Assembly (NCBI GenBank): GCA_028274465.1
Contig: CM051455.1
Span: forward strand, 44,161,129 to 44,225,128
Direction of reading: 5' to 3'
DNA: 64,000 nt
Origin: Plantago ovata
Lineage: Eukaryota > Streptophyta > Magnoliopsida > Lamiales > Plantaginaceae
The notes under the pieces are model-generated. The model did no database searches. It was not told where the DNA came from and saw only the letters and a list, made by a program, of their open reading frames with translations. Positions within the stretch are counted from its first letter, which is position 1, and the number at the start of each line of letters is the position of its first letter. This document shows, piece by piece, positions 24,490-36,732 of this stretch. Both the position numbers and the translations under genes were made by a program.

Positions 24490-26556
24490 AAAGGGCGGCC
24501 ACCATTATTACAGTGCAATTTCCAATTAGAAATGATGGATTTATTAGGCAAATAAAATTGAGACTTTACAGTTTTGACCCATGTAGTTTGGCACTTTCTG
24601 CTAATAGCCCTCAAGTTTATGATTTAACCCCTAAAGTTCATATTAATATCATACAAGTACTATCTATTTCAAAACTTTCTAAAGTTCGGAGATTAATTTC
24701 CAAGTTACTCGGCTCGTTTGTTAATAAAATAAAAAAATGTACTCTATTTCACATTAAAATCAACTCTATTTCAAAGTTGAACTCAGCTCGTTCGAAATAC
24801 ATGTAAAAAAATAAAATAAGATATTAAAAATTCAAGATTACGCATTACAATCAACTTTATTTCAAATGATGAAATCATTAAAGGTTAACAAAACACAATA
24901 TATAGAATTCAAGTAAATTCAAATATAAATCATAAATTAGAATACTAAAACTATTAATAACAGTTTCCAGAATCTGATTGGTTCACCCGGATTTACTCAG
25001 GGCTTTGTTGTTGCAATTAGACTCTGATTGTTCACAGAGCAATCCAACTTGGATTAAGTATGCATATTACTATGGACACTGTCAGTTTCAAATGCCAATA
25101 TATACATGGGGATATTCATCATGAAATATATCCATCGGAGGAACAATCTAACTTTGTCGAGGATCTGGTGTTCGTCGCACGTATTGTCTTCTTCGAATGG
25201 TCAGAGCATCACATAGAGTGGGGCATACTGCTTTCTGCCAGAGTACAAATAGTTGATCTGTTAAGAGGCCTGGGGATCTGTATCCTACTTTACTTAAATC
25301 TTCTTATGGTTCCCTTCAAACTAAAGAACTTTTGAAGGATAATGACTAATGTAGCCCTAATGAAAACTCATTAATTTCGTTCGGTTCGTTCCGTTATGTG
25401 CAAAAAAGAAAAGTTTTAACAATAAAAACATCGCTCACATACAATACAATGACGATAATATATAAAAAAAAAAGTTTGTTACAACAATTCTCCCTCCCTA
25501 TTCTTTCCACTCTCCCCTTCGTCCTGCCACGCTCTTCTTCTCCTCCCGATTCTTTGATTCTTATCCCAAACCCTATCTAGTCCCTAATCAAATCATTGTG
25601 AATCAAAACCAAAATCCCCCCTAGCCGACGATTTACTACGACTTGGGGCTGACAGAAGATTGGCTTCGTTCATGGATTATGATACCAGGGTCGTTGAAGT
25701 GTGTTATCTGAAACATTGTGTGAGCGGATGATCCGTGCAGTTATGGGAGAAAATGAACCCCGTGGATGTATTAAATTCTCTACCGTTCCTGCCCTACTCT
25801 AACATGGTTTAGAGGCATGGTGCTCAGGCTGTTAGTGGTATTGATATATAACCCATTGCAAAGGGCTTTCTCTTCCTGACCTCTAAACTCTCATACACAT
25901 AAACAAACATAAACAAATTAATGTGTGTGGTGTAGTGCTGGATGTCTAGAATTAGTTAATCAATATAGTTTTGGTGTGTAAGTTTCATAAGATTAAAAAG
26001 GACGTCAAATAGCTTAGCTACTCAGGAAAATTACATCTTTTGTGATAGTCGTCGATCATTATGTGCTCTACATTCTCTTTTTTAACATCTCCAGGTACAT
26101 AATCCAATTTCTGAAAACTGATTTATGAAAATTCATTAGGTCATTCATAAAAATTAGTTGGGATTGGTGGAATAATATCATTCTATTCAAGCTGGCGGTG
26201 TGAGATATTTACATGCTTGGTAAATTTGGTAAATGACTAATTTATAGAATCACAATAACCAGGTCAAATATCTAAAAACGATCTAGCTATACTATTATAG
26301 AATATAATACTAATTAGTTGGTGGAAGCGATTTTGGTACTCGTTGTACTCAAGTGTACACGGTGATATTTCTAAAAATTTGGTAAATGATGAATTTACCG
26401 GAACCACAATAATTAATTAAACTAGAGATCTAGAATGATCTATAATAATATACGTTAATTAGGGCATTTTTAAGTTCCGTTGTGAACTCATGAAGAGCCA
26501 TGTTGTTGTATTTCCAAGCAAGATATGTAGAAGTGATAATATTATTGATTGTTTAG
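24490..26556. other. Intergenic region with unclassified repeats
   Basis: AT-rich. Open frames at 24477-24806 and 25060-25335 show no domain. Pyrimidine-rich sequence at 25480-25570, followed by AACCCTATC and a run of C, resembles a plant 5' leader and could have belonged to the F-box/LRR relic downstream. Confidence 0.35.
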
Positions 26557-28010
26557 CAATTTACCAGACGATGTTATGAGTCGTATCCTGTCTAGCATGC
26601 CAACTCCGAACTAACTGGAAGGCGACAGAATACATGTTTACAGATATCATGGAAAGGATACTTCTGCACACACGGAATCTCAGAACCATGCATCCGCCTA
26701 AAGCTTGTACACAAGTACAATTCAAGTTTGGTTAAATTTTGGTTATCTATTCTACTGAGGTACAAAACCGAGAGTTTGGATATATATGTATAGGTACCAT
26801 GCAGAAAGACTTGACCATACATACCAAACTTCCCCATTGCACCGCACTGAAAGAACTGGCGCTTGTAACTGTTTTACCAACCTTAAAGATCTGCGGCTGC
26901 AGAAACTTCGGTTAAGGAATGAGAGTTCTAATGACGTTGTCTCTTTTTCATTCGCCGTCATTGAAATGATTGAACTTGCAAGGTGCACATGGTTGGATGT
27001 GACGTTTGTCAAAATCCATATGCTCCTGCATCGAAAAGCTTCAAGTCAGAAACGATACGAGGTATTGCAGTCGATCACTACAGAATCAATATTCATTGTG
27101 CAGATAAACAGTTTGGCATGTTTAGAGCTACTGGTGGTTATCCGGCAAACATATTCGTGAATGGCTCAAAAGTTGTTAATGCGGCTTTTCACAATTTTAT
27201 AGTAAAGACATTTCAAAAGAGTGAATCACGAGTTCGAAGGCTTTTGGAGAAATTCTCGTCTACTCTAGAGGAATTGACATTGTCATTACAAACGGCTTTG
27301 GTTAGTCATATATATACACTCCCTCCAAATTTTCTCTTTTCTAGTTTCTGCATGCATATATGATATATTTCTGATTAACAAGATGTATTTGTGTTTAAAC
27401 TCTAAAGATTTTATTCCTGATCATATATGTTTCTCGTTTCCTCTTGTCCTTAAGGCTATTACTGGATCGGAACAAGGATTTCGTTTTCCAAAGTTTCACG
27501 AGGTTTTGCGTCTTAAGCTGACTAATTCATTTGATTGGAACTATGGGATCGAATATTAATGTACAAGACCTGCTTGAGATCCTTCCTGCCATGCCCATTC
27601 TGAAATCTCTAGTCATCGATGTGGTGAGGGAGTCACAATACTTCTGGTAATCTGGTACATAATATTTCACAAAAACTCGTACTTACAAATTCCTTGTTCT
27701 TTAACAGTCATCATGTGACATCTACGATTATGACAGTATGGCAGCTTCTGCACCGCGTTGTATCACATCTAGCATGGAGGAGATTGAGTTTGTTGAAATC
27801 GATATATTGTCAACATATTCATTTTATCTGATAAAGTTTTTGCTCCAAACTGCAGTAAATTTGAAAAATGTCATGTCTATCCTAAGAAAAATGGCTTAAG
27901 AATCATGGAGAAGATTTCAGCATATCCTGCCGGTTCAACAAGCTTAGAGATTGTTGGTCACATCACTCACATAAATGCATATGATGATCCGTACAACGAG
28001 CCATACGCTG
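26557..28010 (+). pseudogene. F-box/LRR (FBD-type) pseudogene, nearly full length
   Basis: After a TTTAG acceptor-like site the F-box reads NLPDDVMSRILSSMPTPN and hits a stop; the next frame continues NWKATEYMFTDIMERILL. LRR-region segments follow in alternating frames: CTALKELALVTVLPTL, CFTNLKDLRLQKLRLRNES, then APASKSFKSETIRGIAVD, then STLEELTLSLQTAL. Plausible introns lie at about 27301-27453 and 27617-27708. The 3' part has NVQDLLEILPAMPILKSLVI, SMEEIEFVEID and the closing IMEKISAYPAGSTSLEIV typical of FBD-type genes. At least five frame breaks or stops are needed (near 26610, 26735, 27010, 27540 and 27865). Such genes encode putative SCF substrate receptors; this copy cannot be translated as it stands. 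Confidence 0.75.
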
Positions 28011-28446
28011 ATGTGTATGAAAGTGATGAGCAGATTACGATCCATTCGATGATGTATTTTACTGATTTTAGGTTGTCATTTAATGCTACTTGTTTCGTCA
28101 ACTATGTTTTCAACTGTAACAAATGTTGGATCGATTTGTCTCTGTGACTTAAACTCAGGATGTAATGATTCAAATTCATGTCCTCGATACATATTTTACG
28201 GTCACCAGAGAACGATTGATCTTTGACAGTGTTTTATATACTGATTCTAGTTGTTTAATTTATTCTAGTTGTTTAATTTTGGTGAAGTTGTTGAAAGATT
28301 GCAGTGATACTCACATTTTTAGTAGACTAGTTTGGAACTTCTTAAGCAGTTCCAAATCCCAAAAATCCTCGATTTTTTTTGGATTACCTACTCCGGTTCT
28401 CAGTGACAACTCCAAAAGAGATGAGAGCGGTTCAGAAGCAACTCGG

Positions 28447-28527
28447 AGATCTAGTTAGTGTAGTCTCTCACATATTCAACAAATAAGATCTAGTTAGTGT
28501 AGTCTCTCACATATTCAACAAAGAAGA
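28447..28527. repeat. Short tandem duplication
   Basis: GATCTAGTTAGTGTAGTCTC and the following ACATATTCAACAAA.AAGA are present twice in direct succession with a unit of about 42 bases (28447 and 28488). The copies differ by one base (AAATAAG versus AAAGAAG). It lies in non-coding sequence between two F-box loci. Confidence 0.75.
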
Positions 28528-29181
28528 TGCAACTAGTAGCTATAGATTACTTTGCTTGATATTGTTTGCTTCAGAGTTTGAAAAATTAGCATGTGATCCC
28601 TGTTTTAGAGGTGAGTTGTATGCTGTAACATATGGTTTTGGCCTGCAGGATTGATTATATAATTTCCCTAAAGGCCTAAACTAACCTAGACTAGACTCTT
28701 GTGGAATGTTCAGTTATAGTTTGTGCCCGTTCCAAAACAGGCAAGAAAACTACGTACATTTCTCAGATTTTTGCATATGAAAACGTGGCTGAACATCTGT
28801 TGTTTTGCAAAACACTAATGAAGTAGGTAAACACATAATATGCCCAGAATCCTCACAAACTAAAAGTTCAGGTATAGATTTGAGCCAATCACGAAACCAT
28901 AGGATTACAAACAGAATAAACAATATCATCAACACTTGCCATTCATATCATATCTGGAACAATATGAACAAGATGCAGAGTAGAGATATATATGCAACAA
29001 TTGGTGCGGTAATCAAAATAACCTTAGTAACTTGGTAACTCAGTTGAAACTTAGAAAAACATGTAGAGAAAAACTAAAATTCAATCAATACCCATAAATA
29101 ATTCAGCTGGCAAACAAACCCATATTCTGCTTCATTTGATTTTGAGGCTTTCCACCCGTTTGCAACCTCTCTCTGATTCAG
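28528..29181. other. Spacer, nothing recognised
   Basis: AT-rich spacer between the F-box/LRR relic and the 3' end of the intact F-box gene. No conserved open frame is visible. Confidence 0.4.
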
Positions 29182-30339
29182 CTAGCTAGCAACATCATCT
29201 GATTCATCTTGGATTGGCAACACAAGGCTGCCCACAAAGGCAGTCCCGTCCAAAATATGATACGGACCTCCATTAACAGTCACGGCCTTTGTTGTTCCCT
29301 CTGTTAGTTTCCACACAATCAAAGTCGTCAAATCCCTAGATGAAAGCAGAATTTCGTCTTCCCCAATAGCACACAGAAGAGAGTGCTTAGAAGAATCCAA
29401 CTGGTCAGAATCAGGGATTGTTGAGAATTTGGTCCAAGAATTTACTTGTCCATATTCTTTCATCATCCATGCCTCAAATTCGGGGTCAAAATGACGAGGA
29501 CATACCATAAACATACAACCCCGAATCCCAAAAAGTATATATTCCTTACCAAACATCTCATTGTGTGGTACAACAACGGTTTTGAATGACTCAGTAGCCA
29601 GATCAAATGCTGCAATCACATATTCACCACCTACTACATAACCCAACCAATGGATGACCCCATTCGCGAAAATCCCATTGCCATTAGCAAGAATAGTATT
29701 TCTATCATCAAAAGGAAAAATGGTAAGCCGTTTCCAGGACCCCTTTTTCATAGAATACACATAAACAAATGCGACTAGTATACCACCTTCTATGTGACCT
29801 CTAGCAAGTTTAACAATCTTATAATCATCAGAACAACTGTCATATCCAAATCCATAGCTCACTTCATTGTCATCACCACAGCAACTGCCGTCATATGGAC
29901 ATGCAGAGATCACTTCTGGTATATCAACTGACAGAGGCATGTCTTTGAAACTTACCTGTTGCAGAGTCAGAGGATTCACCACAAATATAATATCGTCATC
30001 ATCATTCTCATTTCGACCCGCCAACAACGAAACCAATCCATCGCAACAGCCGATAACCTCAGTGGCTTGATCTGGAAAATCAACATCTCTCGGAAAAACT
30101 GGATTTTTTTCGTCCAATGGGGTGCTAATTGTTCGGAGAGACTTAATTCCGATTAAAAGAATGAAATCATCTTTTTGGTTGGTTTTGGAGCTAAGATGAG
30201 ATTTGATGAATTTTGGTGTAGAAAGGTTTCGACGCCAGGATTTTGATAAGCATCTGAATCTCCCAACAGATTTCACAGGGAGTCTGGAGAAGATTTCCAT
30301 CATAATTTCTTCGGGAAGATTAGGGTTAGGGTTCTCCAT
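29182..30339 (-). CDS. F-box protein, CPR1/CPR30-like, intact single exon
   Basis: A 385-codon intronless ORF. The F-box occupies residues about 8-50 (LPEEIMMEIFSRLPVKSVGR, then CLSKSWRRNL) and would bind a SKP1-like adaptor. The rest is an F-box-associated (FBA/kelch-like) domain, with YGFGYDSCSDDYKIVKL near the middle, GSWKRL, GVIHWLGY and IAAFDLATESF as typical strand signatures, and an acidic tail. It would act as a substrate receptor of an SCF E3 ubiquitin ligase; the target is unknown. Length and absence of introns match the family. The N-terminus is nearly identical to the truncated locus at 22953-24344, so the two are recent paralogues. The ATG at 30339 is the first Met in frame before the F-box. 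Confidence 0.92.
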   Translation of the reverse strand: MENPNPNLPEEIMMEIFSRLPVKSVGRFRCLSKSWRRNLSTPKFIKSHLSSKTNQKDDFILLIGIKSLRTISTPLDEKNPVFPRDVDFPDQATEVIGCCDGLVSLLAGRNENDDDDIIFVVNPLTLQQVSFKDMPLSVDIPEVISACPYDGSCCGDDNEVSYGFGYDSCSDDYKIVKLARGHIEGGILVAFVYVYSMKKGSWKRLTIFPFDDRNTILANGNGIFANGVIHWLGYVVGGEYVIAAFDLATESFKTVVVPHNEMFGKEYILFGIRGCMFMVCPRHFDPEFEAWMMKEYGQVNSWTKFSTIPDSDQLDSSKHSLLCAIGEDEILLSSRDLTTLIVWKLTEGTTKAVTVNGGPYHILDGTAFVGSLVLPIQDESDDVAS

Positions 30340-30955
30340 TTTGGGGGTTTTTCAAATCAACCAAGGATTGTTTTGGTTTGAATCATTTACCGAGAGAGTT
30401 AATTAAATATACAAGAAAATGGAATGCTCTAGAAAACAGTTAAATTTTATATACCATGTGGAAATACATGGAGAAATATAATTAAGTGTTATATAAAATA
30501 AAAATTTAACTAGTAAGAAAATTCTTTCTTACGATAATACGATAAGGTTTACATTGTAAGTAGGCTTGTAAATATTCTCTCCGTTTCATTTTATTTAATG
30601 TTCTTATTTGACTTTTTTTTTTTCGAACTTTGACTTCAATTTTTTTTTTTATATTACACATTAATTTTGTATATAATATGAGTGAGTTTCATGAAAGTCG
30701 GTCTTTAGAAGTGACCAATTTTATTTTATTTTTTCGCATCAAAATTAAAAATTTATAGAGACCCAGAAGAGATTCATATATAATACGAGGGACATGCGCG
30801 ACGTGAAGCTCTAGTCTAATTAACTAGTAGTAATCCAATACAATCACTACCTCTATCTAAGCTAAGGAACACAACAAGCACATACTATGACTTGTGTGAA
30901 GCCTTACTACAAACTACAATCCTTGAAACAATCAAATAATTAACAATCTCTAGGC
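30340..30955. other. Spacer with Stowaway-like start
   Basis: AT-rich. TCTCTCCGTTTCATTTTATT at 30577-30596 resembles one end of a Stowaway-type MITE, but no matching inverted end was found. T-runs flank it. No gene is visible. Confidence 0.35.
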
Positions 30956-30977
30956 AGTCTCGTACCCACTTCATTCC

Positions 30978-31046
30978 GATTCCGGGATTTAAACCCGTGA
31001 CCATACTCCCCAAGTACCAGCTGGTAGTTCTTAGCCGCTCTAACAT
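30978..31046 (-). mobile_element. tRNA-derived SINE fragment
   Basis: The minus strand reads TTAGAGCGGCTAAGAAC (A-box-like) and, about 30 bases later, GGGTTTAAATCCCGG (B-box-like, one or two bases off GGTTCGAATCC). The spacing is that of a pol III internal promoter, as in plant SINEs. No tRNA cloverleaf is complete and no clear 3' tail was seen. Confidence 0.4.
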
Positions 31047-31269
31047 GATAGACGCTTCCAGTACTGACTTATCTCTTCCAGGGGAAAGAATGAGAAGAAG
31101 GACTAGAAAACACAACCTGTTTCTATTCTTTTTTGGTATTTTCATGCTGCTGCAAAATGCATAATTCTGATACAATTGCCATCGAGAACATCTGCTGCAA
31201 GTAAAACTAAAAGAGCTCCAACAAGATAAATGAAGCACAGGGAAATCAAGTCAGTAGTACAGCCCCACA

Positions 31270-32640
31270 TTAAAGTGCTTCAAGTTTATTTAGAACACTT
31301 CTTACAAATCTATTGTGTTTCTTCCCAAGTTTATACTTCAACCTTACCTGCAAGTCTACAGCCATATTTTTACAAATGTACTGGACATGCATCTCTTTAT
31401 TCTCAAACACAATAGTATTTCTACTTCTCCAAATGGCTTTCACTGTACTGCAAAAAACAGCTGCTCTTACCTGAAAAATGATGCTCTTGTGTTTAGACCG
31501 CCCAAACCAATCTAGCCAATCATGAATCTGCCAGTTTCTAACAATGATATTCACAGTTCTCATCATAGTATTAAGAATCATAGCAGACTTGGAGCAAGAA
31601 AAGAAAAGATGGTTCAAAGATTCTAAGCCATTATCACACAGCACACATTTAGCACTATCTAGAATTTGAAACCTAACTAATCAATCTTTAGTAGGTAAAT
31701 TCCCATGACACACCAGCCAAGAAATAAAGGATATTCTTGGGGTTGATATTTTGTTCCACACTATATCAGCCCAATTTACCTGTGGTATGTCTTGGTGAAA
31801 AGCATTATACCACAACCTGACTAGTTTGTACTGAGCCTCCTTCCTCCATTCTTGAAGATCTTCAGCAGGGAGCTTCTGAACCAGCTCATTTCTCAGCTTC
31901 AGGGGATGCCTCCACCAAGGTGAATCACTTGATTTTACCTGTACTCTCCAGATATCAGTCCCTTGTAGCTCATATTCCTGCACCCACTGAAACCATATAG
32001 TTAAGCGATTAGTACCAACATGTAAATGAATTAATTGAGTGCACAAAAGAGCCTTGTTCCAACTAAGAATTTCTTTATTTGCAACCCCCCTTGATCATGT
32101 TCCTGGCACACCTTATGCCAAGCTACTAAATTTCTCTTTCCCCTCCGCCTTTCCAGACGATAAGAAGTTTCTACACAGGGCTTCCAGTTTCTTTATGACA
32201 CCGATTGGCATCGGCAAAACATAGCACCAGAATCTCTGAATACTCAAAAGCAGGGCCGTCACTAACTGCAATCGGCCTGCGTAATTAAAGTGTCTTGCTG
32301 CCCAACTTAGAATTTTTCCACTTATCTTCTTAATCAGAGCATCATAATCATTGATCTTCAACTCCTTTGGGCTAATGAGGATACCTAGATACCGCACAGG
32401 GAACTTAATTTCCTTCAACAAAAGCCCAGATTTGCTGTAACTTTACCTTATTCTCATCACTTACTCCAGCCACAAAAACAGAACTCTTGCTCTTATTCAC
32501 TTGCAGACCTGACACCCCAGAGAAAATGTGCATTAATTGCGTCCCTTAGAAACAGCATAGATTTTTCATCACCCATACAAAAGAGTAACAGGTCATCTGC
32601 AAAGCAAAACACATGTGAGTCAGATTAATCCGGGCACATT
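31270..32640 (-). pseudogene. LINE ORF2 fragment (reverse transcriptase end and zf-RVT)
   Basis: Several minus-strand open stretches in order form the end of a plant LINE polyprotein. CFADDLLLFCMGDEKS near 32610 carries the FADD catalytic box. YLGILISPKEL, ISGKILSWAARHFNYAGRLQ and WCYVLPMP lie at 32421-32113, then PWWRHPLKLRNELVQKLP and VWNKISTPRISFISWLVCHG (the zf-RVT region) at about 32000-31690, and CDNGLESLNHLFFSC at about 31640. Frames change near 32510, 32430, 32110 and 31680. The endonuclease half is missing, so it is a 5'-truncated, decayed copy. Confidence 0.8.
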
Positions 32641-32844
32641 TAGGATGGAATTTAAACTCCTTGTTGTTCTTTACTGTATAATTGATTAATCTAGAAATTA
32701 AGGTAATCCATGCAAATGACAAAGCGACCAATCTATATATTAGAAAAATATACTACGTATATTTGAATTTTTTCATAATATAATTTATTATTTATTTATA
32801 GTGTATTTTTTAATAATAATTTACAGTCATTTTAAAAATAAAAT

Positions 32845-33660
32845 TAACATTATTCCCAGCATATGCAGATGCATCGAAGCTATGTAACTGACTGCCTTGT
32901 GGAATTTTACCAGACAAATTATTGCTGGACAAGTCCAAAATAGCCAAATAGTTGAGATCTGCAAGACCGACTGGAATCTCACCCGAGAGATTGTTTCTAG
33001 ACAGATCAAGAGATTCTAACAGTTTCATTTGACCAATATCTGAAATTATGTTTCCCATTAAATGGTTTTGTGATTGATTCAGAGAAGCTAAGCCAGCCAA
33101 ACGGGAAATTTCGAGGGGAATGTTTCGCTCGAAAGGTCTATAAGTTTCAGAAGTCCCAATATATTCCTGTACTCTGACTCTTGCCTTTTCCACTGAACTA
33201 TCACATTGTCACCATGGAAATTTCCTCAACAGAGAAATGATAACAAGTCCCATTTACGAACCTGATTGCAACATCGGTTGACCCGTTGGTTTGAACCAAG
33301 GAAGTAAAATGTTGGAAACATTGAGGAATTTTTCCTGATATGTTGTTATGTGAGAGGTCCAGGACCTGAATCTGTGTGAGACGACAAATTTCTGGTGGGA
33401 TGCTTCCATAGAAACTATTCCGAGCAAGGATGAGAAATACAAGATTAGTAAGCGATCCCAATGTCGTTTCAAAAAAAAAGTAAGCGATCCCAATGTAGGG
33501 ACATGTCCAGTTATAATGCATTTCCTCCACAATCAATCAACAGTAAAACTTGGCAACCACTCAAATCAGAAGGCAACTCTCCAGTAAAAAGATTATTACG
33601 TAATATCAAAGTGTGGAGGTTAACAAGAAGCCCCAGTTTGAAGGCCAGATAACTAAAGAG
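32845..33660 (-). pseudogene. LRR receptor-like protein fragment
   Basis: The C-terminal LRRs of a plant receptor-like protein (EIX2-like group) are legible on the minus strand. They are LHTLILRNNLFTGELP near 33600, LVFLILARNSFYGSIPPEIC and QVLDLSHNNISGKIPQCF at 33450-33310, then LESLDLSRNNLSGEIP and LAILDLSSNNLSGKIPQGSQ at 33015-32885. The frame changes near 33200 and 33500. The end of the ectodomain, the membrane helix and the N-terminal repeats are absent. The second break coincides with a tiny retroposon insertion at 33465-33479. Confidence 0.8.
33448..33496 (+). mobile_element. Minimal retroposon tail with 17-bp target duplication
   Basis: GTAAGCGATCCCAATGT occurs at 33448-33464 and again at 33480-33496. 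The only sequence between them is CGTTTC followed by nine A (33465-33479). A perfect direct repeat around a sequence ending in poly-A is the signature of target-primed reverse transcription; only 15 bases were inserted. The repeated sequence belongs to the LRR fragment, so the insertion disrupts it. Confidence 0.75.
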
Positions 33661-35252
33661 TTAAGACTTGGCCAGCCAGACAATGGCAATATGGCATGAA
33701 TCGAGAGAGTTTAATTTTACAGGGCCCACACGATACATGACTTTTACAAGTCGTCCAATGAGACAACAATTGGCCTGAATAAAACGTTACTAGTCTTCTC
33801 TGCATATCTTTAGTTTACATATGTGTGATCAACATGTATGCGTATTGTAGTAAGGTGCATTAGATTTCTCCCTACTGTAAGTATGAAAAGAGAAAATCTA
33901 ATCTCCATTATTTGTGGCATTGGGGACAAGTCCTCTGAGCTAGTCAGATTCCAGAGCATCAGAATAATTGAACTTTCAATGCTAAACTACAACATTACCT
34001 GGATGATGACTCATTTTGATGTTTTTTGAGAAAATGCAACCCAGTGATGGAATCATCCTCAGCACTGGTTGTAGCTTGACATTCATCACTAATATGAACG
34101 TAAGGATTCCCATTAACAGCATTGATCAGCTCAACCTATGGAACAACAGAACACCATTAATGACAAGCATGACTCAATACACAAACAAAACACCAACAAG
34201 TTCACAGTGGACTTAGAAAACTTACCGAGCCATTTTTCCTTGCAATACCAAGAAGCTGCGAGATTAACAGCAAACGAAATAACAAATATGTCAGATAATA
34301 ATCTCAAGGAGATGCAGATGATATCACAGAAACAATATGTAGAAGTGATACAAGCTAAAGGGGTGAGCAATAAAAGGCAACAGAGATCAAACAAACACTA
34401 AATTAGTTTGTTCTCAATTCTATTTCATGCAACGACACATGATCATCAGGTACAGAGTATCCAGACACAAACGGTTCCACTATTATAAAATTATAAGAGT
34501 CCTAAGCAATATCACGGACAAAGAACCCACAAATCCATCAAATCACTATATCCAGACACAAACGGTTCCACTCTGTGTGCTCCAAGAACAGTAAAAATGT
34601 GGTTTTTTTAGGTAAAACTGGTAAAGATGCCATCCTCACGATCTCATAACAAACCTTCTAGCCATTTCCTTATAGCACAGATTATAAGATTAATCAAACT
34701 TACAAATATTTACAGCAGACTCGTACAAATAATTTCGAGATTCTTGCTCAAATTTTTAAGTGGAACACTCCCATCAGCATACAACTTTCAAATCCTAGAA
34801 CTATTATTAGTATTCTTTGACATGCTTAGTCCAACAACTCATAACTTTGCAACTTCAAAATTTGGAATTTCCTCATTTTAACACCTATTCATACTTGTGA
34901 CTCCATATCGCATACTTTATAGCCAAGTCCAACAAACAGATGTAGTCCATTACATGTTCCTACCATGAGTCACAAAAATTACATGTTCAAGTTCCAACTG
35001 CTTAGTTATACTTTCCATCCAAGTCCATGAACAGTCAAAGTCTATTACACCTTCCTTCCTACCACAATTCACTAAGGTAAAAGTTGGAGTTCCAACATCT
35101 TTACAACTAACAAGCATGTATGAAAACAATAATTACACCTAGCATTTCGTGATTCTTTGAAATAATATGATGCAAGCAATCTACTTACATTCTTAAACAC
35201 ATACCCTATATCAATTTAAACCACATAAAATAGCCATAATCAATAAAACAAT

Positions 35253-36732
35253 GGGCGATTTACATATGGACCCCCTCTTATGCGACGTAATTACGATTTT
35301 TCCCCTGTTATGCAAATATTTACATATCTTCCCTCCTTATGCACATTTAATTACACATAGGCCCACGACCTTGACTTTCGCCGCTCTTAATCCAGGAAAT
35401 GTCTAATTTGCCCCCACTGAAATATTTGATTCTTGGATGAGCCAAACAGCTTATTTACACGTGCAAGGCACGTGGGGGCTGGATGTAATTACCATGGCAT
35501 AAGAAGGGAACATATGTAATTCTAATGGACTTTACCTACTAGCCGTTAGGGACTGTTTATAGCCGTTGGGATTCAAATTTTTGGCTATATATAGCCCCAA
35601 AAAACTGCCTTTTATATGTTTTTCTTGTGGTAAATGTAGTGTATCATTATAGGCAAATATTTTCCACTTGAATATGAGTGATTCCGATGTCTTAGGGCCT
35701 TTGGGAGGTGGAGGCTTATTAGCCCTTTCTCTAAACAGTCTTCTTCTAGCAGGAGGTTGCTCTTTCAAAGGCACCTCAAATTCTACATCAACACCACTAC
35801 GCACCTTTTTACCTTTACCCTTAGCCTTTGGTGACACAGAACGTAAGGGCTCAGCATAAGAAATGTCATATATGTGAAGAATACAGTCCTTAAATTCTTT
35901 ATTTCTCTCAAACATACTTCTCACAGTCTCATCATTCACAAGTTGTATTTGTTCAGAAGAGTTCTCTACATCAGCAAATATCTTAAACGCAACATATTTA
36001 CCAAAACCAAGCTTTTCATCAAGATCATCACACAGTCTCTCGAAATCGTACCTTGTGTGGGTGATGTCGAAAATATCATACATTTTGTCATCACAATGTA
36101 CTCGAATATTGTACTTGTTGTTCCTTCTCGCCATGACTGTAAACACAGAAACACAGAGAGTCGAAAACACTGTCAGAAAAAAACCCTAGGCGTATGAAAT
36201 CAAATCCAAAAATTACATACTTTTTCTACAATCAAAACACAGTTCCTACTAACCAAGATGTATAACATCATCCTATTGCTTCGAATTTTCAAAAAAAAAT
36301 AAACAATTTTGATCGACCATATTACCTTACAGATAACCCGCCGTTAAGCTCAATTTCACCAATGTATGTGCCCGATAGTCGACCCAGAATGAAATTACGG
36401 TAGTTACAGTTCTTCAAAACGTCGATTACATGGAGAATTTTGGGGGCACAGTGGTTACGATATTGGAGGGAAGGGAGACGAACAGGGGAAGAAAGGAAAA
36501 TAGGGCAATTATTAATGAGGGAGTTATGAGAAAATAAAAAAGGCTTAAAAGGGCTAAAATTACTAAGGCCGTGTTTGGGAAGAGAAAGAGCAACAGTGGG
36601 AAATAAGCTGGTCAACCCAAACTGCTTATTTTGGGTCTGAATGTAAATGTTTGAATGTAAATGTTTGCATAAGAGGGTAAGAAATAGGGAGACGTCGGAT
36701 AGGATAAGAGGGGGTCCAGATGTAAAATTCCC
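35253..36732. mobile_element. Complete Mutator-like element (1480 bp) with PB1-like ORF
   Basis: The left end reads GGGCGATTTACATATGGACC and continues CCCTCTTATGC. The right end, read inverted, is GGGAATTTTACATCTGGACC continuing CCCTCTTATCC. Both ends are flanked by the same 9 bases, TAAAACAAT, at 35244-35252 and 36733-36741, the target-site length of Mutator-like elements. No transposase catalytic region is present, so it is non-autonomous. It sits in intron 2 of the WDR74-like gene. Confidence 0.88.
35532..36134 (-). CDS. PB1-like domain protein carried by the Mutator-like element
   Basis: A 200-codon ORF starting at the ATG at 36134 (MARRNNKYNIRVHCDDKMYD); the frame also extends a little upstream. 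Residues about 8-100 look like the PB1-like N-terminal region found in plant MuDR-type transposases (YDFERLCDDLDEKLGF, acidic loop, then DCILHIYDI). They are followed by a basic, Pro-rich linker (KGKGKKVR, RERANKPPPPKGPK). The zinc-finger and DDE transposase domains are absent. It may be the remnant 5' end of a transposase gene kept in a deletion derivative; whether it is translated is unknown. Confidence 0.6.
   Translation of the reverse strand: MARRNNKYNIRVHCDDKMYDIFDITHTRYDFERLCDDLDEKLGFGKYVAFKIFADVENSSEQIQLVNDETVRSMFERNKEFKDCILHIYDISYAEPLRSVSPKAKGKGKKVRSGVDVEFEVPLKEQPPARRRLFRERANKPPPPKGPKTSESLIFKWKIFAYNDTLHLPQEKHIKGSFLGLYIAKNLNPNGYKQSLTASR

Noticed and set aside
25060-25335. Possible copia reverse transcriptase (YIHGDIHHEIYP)
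   Set aside because: It vaguely resembles the copia 'FLHGDL.EEVYM' box, but neighbouring motifs are missing and the frame lacks any other similarity.
30307-30330. TTAGGGTTAGGG telomere-like motif
   Set aside because: It encodes the conserved NPNPN of the F-box protein start, and the same coding motif occurs in the paralogue at 24303; not a telomere remnant.
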